Assembly: GCA_900469345.1 (NCBI GenBank)
Contig: UBWZ01000019.1
Location: 1 to 64,000, forward strand
Direction of reading: 5' to 3'
Length of the DNA: 64,000 nt
Origin: Hyphomicrobiales bacterium
Lineage (GTDB): Bacteria; Pseudomonadota; Alphaproteobacteria; Rhizobiales; Rhizobiaceae
Of the stretch, positions 61,824-64,000 are shown piece after piece; the stretch's first letter is position 1, and the number at the start of each line of letters is the position of its first letter. The notes under the pieces are model-generated. The model was not told the DNA's origin and did not search any database. It saw only the letters and a list, made by a program, of their open reading frames with translations. Position numbers and translations under genes: made by a program.

Positions 61824-61979
61824 ATGAAGACAGGTGTCTTCGAGCTGATCAGGCAGTGGCTCGCGTCGCTGGCAAGGGGGCACTGCGTCTACAGTCCGGC
61901 GGATGCACCGCCGAACAACCGTCCGGACCTGCTTCCCCGCAGGCCGGTGGCGAAATCCCCGTCTCCCAAGGACGACTGA
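61824..61979 (+). CDS. Possible small protein of 51 residues
   Basis: An open frame starting ATG 61824 and ending TGA 61977-61979 encodes MKTGVFELIRQWLASLARGH, then a Pro/Asp-rich tail ending KSPSPKDD. GAGGGGGA lies six bases before the start. It follows YciI 2 by 33 bases in the same direction. I do not recognise the sequence. Its short length, the proline-rich end and the decayed surroundings leave doubt. Confidence 0.35.
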   Translation: MKTGVFELIRQWLASLARGHCVYSPADAPPNNRPDLLPRRPVAKSPSPKDD

Positions 61980-62084
61980 ACGGCGACCGCAGCAGTTTCA
62001 CCGACGTGGTTCTCCGGAACAGCACCCCGGCGGTGGATACCGGAGGTCGTATGACAGCTGTCTGGAATTGCTATAGCTGCAAAA

Positions 62085-62114
62085 AAAAATGGCCCACGAT
62101 GTCGTGGGCCATTT
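62085..62114. terminator. Strong bidirectional terminator
   Basis: AAAATGGCCCACGA (62085-62098) and TCGTGGGCCATTTT (62101-62114) form a near-perfect stem, realistically 12 pairs around an ATGT loop. The + strand arm is preceded by eight A residues and followed by TTTTGC, so it can act as a terminator in both directions and would close the catabolic operon. Confidence 0.75.
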
Positions 62115-62145
62115 TGCATTGTCGTGGGTTCGCTACAGATGTCGT
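62099..62145 (+). repeat. Three TGTCGTG copies with 20-base spacing
   Basis: TGTCGTG occurs at 62099-62105, 62119-62125 and 62139-62145. The exact 20-base period puts the copies almost two helix turns apart. The first copy overlaps the hairpin above. Operator-like or tandem-duplication origin are both possible; three copies are too few to decide. Confidence 0.4.
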
Positions 62146-62323
62146 GAACGTTCCAGAAGCCTCACAAAATCATGCGCATTTTGCCGAGGGACTGCTCAGA
62201 TGTCGAGACTTGCTCCCAAACCGTCCAGCGGACGTCTGGCAGTAGCGGCCGCCGGCGGGCGATCTGCGCGACCTCAGATGGTGTAACCTACTTTTGGCAA
62301 CCGCCGGCTCGAGCTTCCGGCCG

Positions 62324-62647
62324 TCATCTGGCGACCCTGGAAGCTGCCGCTCTAGAGTAGAGATCGCCGTTGATGGTGATGCTCGCGAACACGTCGTCGA
62401 TGCGTGCCAGATCTTCCTCGCTGAAGTCGACGGAAGCCGCGCCGATGTTCTCCTCAAACCTGTGCAGCTTCGTCGTTCCGGGAATCGGAACGATCCAGGG
62501 CTTGCGCGCCAGAAGCCATCCGATCGCGATCTGCGCAGCCGTCGCGTTCTTCGCGTTCGCGATCAACTTTATCGTATCAACGACAGGCTGGTTCGCGGCC
62601 CGGTTTCCGGGAGAAAGGCGTGGGTTCGTCTTTAAGCGCCAGTGGTT
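62324..62647 (-). pseudogene. Aldo/keto reductase remnant (C-terminal part only)
   Basis: On the minus strand this frame encodes about 108 residues that match the end of an aldo/keto reductase: NPRLSPGNRAANQPVVDTIKLIANAKNATAAQIAIGWLLARKPWIVPIPGTT-type sequence followed by FEENIGAASVDFSEEDLARIDDVFASI. The catalytic N-terminal two thirds are missing; the frame is blocked by TGA at 62648-62650. The remaining start codon (TTG 62566) lacks context. It is a decayed gene, probably cut by a rearrangement. Upstream of the TGA the same frame reads 31 codons (62651-62743) of unrelated sequence with no match that I recognise. Confidence 0.8.
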
Positions 62648-62829
62648 TCAAAGGTTTAAATCCCTCTTTGCCTGTCCCTCCGGCAGTCCGATCAACTGGT
62701 TTTCGATGTCAATCTGGTGAGCGTCGCCCTGTAGCCCGACGCCTTAAAGGAAGCCAGCTTTCGCACTGCAAAAACTATTTTGCTTTACAAATAAAGATAA
62801 GTTTGTGAAGTTGCGCATGCAGAACATCA

Positions 62830-63837
62830 ATGACAGGGCTGACGACATTGTCCAATCTCCGCTTCGCCACACGCCTCAATTCCTTCGCCTCGAATCCTGC
62901 GGGAGAGTGGCCGGATCTGAAGGGTAAGCCGAGCGTGCTGCAGATGGCTGCTCGTGCAGCGAAGGTGGATGGCCTCACCGACCTGGACCTTAACTACCCG
63001 GACCATGTTGCTGAAAAGCCTTCTGAGCTTATGACAAAGCTGGGCGATATGGGTCTGGCGATCAACGGCTTCGCCATGCGCTACTACACGAACCCGGCTT
63101 TCAAGCTGGGCGCCTTCACCCACCCGGACGAAAGTGTCCGCCGTGAAGCCATCGATCTCACCAAGGCCGGCATCGATGCGGCCCGTGAAGCCGGCACCAA
63201 CCTGATGACTATCTGGCTTGGCCAGGACGGCTTCGACTACGCTTTCCAGGCAGACTACGACCGTATGTGGCAACACGAGATAGATGGAATTCGTGAAGTA
63301 TGCGAACATGATCCGGATTGCTTGATCTCCATCGAATACAAGCCGAACGAGCCACGCTCCTACAGCCTTATGCCGGACTGCGCGACCACACTGCTGGCGA
63401 TCAGGGAGGCTGGCTGCAGCAATCTCGGTGTCACGCTCGATTTCGCCCATGTCCTTTATGCCGATGAGCAGCCGGCGTTCGCCGCTGCTATGATCGCAAG
63501 GCACAGCCAGCTGCTCGGCGTTCATCTGAACGACGGATACGCCAAGCGCGATGATGGACTCATGGTGGGTGCGGTGCATTCCGTTCAGACGATCGAGCTG
63601 CTGCGTCAGATCCGGCGTGACGGGTATGACGGTGCGATCTACTTCGACACCTTCCCGGATATGACCGGGCTCGATCCGGTCCACGAATGCGAGGTCAACA
63701 TCAAGACCGTCAGGCGCATGCTCAAGGTCGTCGACCGTCTGGACGCCGATAATCGTCTGACGGGCGCGATTGATCGCCAGGACGCCGTATCGGCTCAGGC
63801 CATTCTGCAGGAGGCGATGCTGGGCGAGGTCGCCTGA
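62830..63837 (+). CDS. TIM-barrel sugar isomerase/epimerase (xylose isomerase-like)
   Basis: This 335-residue protein has the AP-endonuclease-2/xylose-isomerase fold: GLTDLDLNYPDHVAEKPSELMTKLGDMGLAINGFAMRYY, HEIDGIREVCEHDPDCLISIEYKPNEPRS (metal-ligand Glu), NLGVTLDFAHVLYADEQPA (Asp/His) and HSQLLGVHLNDGYAKRDDG. Such enzymes isomerise or epimerise free sugars or keto-polyols. The C-terminal extension after residue 300 is Asp/Ala-rich. It is followed after 53 bases by a probable binding-protein gene, so it opens a second sugar system. Confidence 0.86.
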   Translation: MTGLTTLSNLRFATRLNSFASNPAGEWPDLKGKPSVLQMAARAAKVDGLTDLDLNYPDHVAEKPSELMTKLGDMGLAINGFAMRYYTNPAFKLGAFTHPDESVRREAIDLTKAGIDAAREAGTNLMTIWLGQDGFDYAFQADYDRMWQHEIDGIREVCEHDPDCLISIEYKPNEPRSYSLMPDCATTLLAIREAGCSNLGVTLDFAHVLYADEQPAFAAAMIARHSQLLGVHLNDGYAKRDDGLMVGAVHSVQTIELLRQIRRDGYDGAIYFDTFPDMTGLDPVHECEVNIKTVRRMLKVVDRLDADNRLTGAIDRQDAVSAQAILQEAMLGEVA

Positions 63838-63890
63838 CCCGCACCGCAGAAAATTTCACACCAATTACGCTTTAACCTTGGGAGGATAAC

Positions 63891-64000
63891 ATGAACTACA
63901 GACTAAAATCTGCATTCGCTGGAATGGCGATGACGCTTCTTGCAGGCGCTAGCTTCGCGCAGGAACTCGCTCCGTTGAATTCCGACACGGAGAAGGACAG
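63891..64000 (+). CDS. Probable ABC sugar-binding protein, N-terminus (partial)
   Basis: A frame starting ATG 63891 with GGGAGGA seven bases upstream encodes MNYRLKSAFAGMAMTLLAGA followed by SFAQELAPLNSDTEKD, a typical signal peptide cut after FAQ or A-Q. The window ends after 36 codons. The position after a sugar isomerase suggests a periplasmic sugar-binding protein, but only the signal peptide is visible. Confidence 0.55.
   Translation, partial: MNYRLKSAFAGMAMTLLAGASFAQELAPLNSDTEKD

Larger units (their letters stand above)
61980..62323. other. Gene-free junction with hairpin and spaced repeats
   Basis: No supported gene lies here. It holds a 14-base inverted repeat (62085-62114) and three TGTCGTG copies exactly 20 bases apart (62099, 62119, 62139). 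Base composition shifts along the stretch, and an aldo/keto reductase remnant borders it. This looks like a rearranged boundary between the hydroxyquinol cluster and the sugar system that follows. Confidence 0.5.

Overview
The window comes from an alphaproteobacterium, most likely a member of the Rhizobiaceae. The evidence is the tuf-S10-spc-alpha ribosomal order ending secY-adk-rpsM-rpsK-rpoA-rplQ, proteins of typical rhizobial length, a high-GC codon bias, and rhizobial hypothetical families (DUF882, DUF1883, DUF4112, a LysM-free OMP of the Omp25/RopB type). The genus cannot be fixed from the sequence alone. All assignments are from reading motifs; no database search was possible.

Layout. 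(1) 1-15350: end of tuf, then the S10, spc and alpha ribosomal protein blocks with secY, adk and rpoA, all on the + strand. The large internal gaps (tuf-rpsJ, rpsQ-rplN, rplR-rpsE, rplO-secY, adk-rpsM, rpsK-rpoA, rpoA-rplQ) each hold inverted repeats, and the block closes with a strong intrinsic terminator after rplQ. (2) 15451-24312: housekeeping and stress genes: a DoxX-like protein, the MsrPQ periplasmic methionine sulfoxide repair pair, ilvD, LprI-like and YkvA-like proteins, a DegP/HtrA protease overlapping rarA, and a DUF1883 protein. (3) 24313-33739: a mixed region with a possible sRNA terminator, small proteins, an alpha-ketoglutarate-semialdehyde dehydrogenase, an outer-membrane barrel, two genes of unknown function, CopC-CopD, a GT39-type membrane glycosyltransferase and an esterase. 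(4) 33800-44272: a protein with HARP-like repeats, an aconitase X / ureohydrolase pair, an SDR, two c-di-GMP enzymes facing each other tail to tail, and a DUF882 peptidase-like protein.

(5) 44464-61790 is the most interesting part. A cytoplasmic regulator that fuses a winged helix-turn-helix to an ABC solute-binding-protein fold (family 1) follows a beta-hydroxyacid dehydrogenase on the minus strand. Divergent from them is a tightly packed run of 16 genes: a ribose/polyol-type ABC importer (binding protein, double ATPase, two permeases), three SDRs, two zinc-type alcohol dehydrogenases, a Gfo/Idh/MocA dehydrogenase, a PRISE-type enone reductase, two YciI-like proteins, a YdcZ-type membrane protein, and the two signature enzymes of hydroxyquinol catabolism (intradiol dioxygenase and maleylacetate reductase). 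No aromatic hydroxylase is present. My inference is that an imported cyclic polyol or related alicyclic compound is oxidised and dehydrated to hydroxyquinol, cleaved to maleylacetate and reduced to 3-oxoadipate. I do not know of a described system with this composition.

(6) 61791-64000: a scar-like stretch with a small ORF, a strong hairpin, a 20-bp-spaced repeat and a decayed aldo/keto reductase. It is followed by the start of what looks like a second sugar system: a TIM-barrel sugar isomerase/epimerase and the signal peptide of a probable binding protein cut by the window end.
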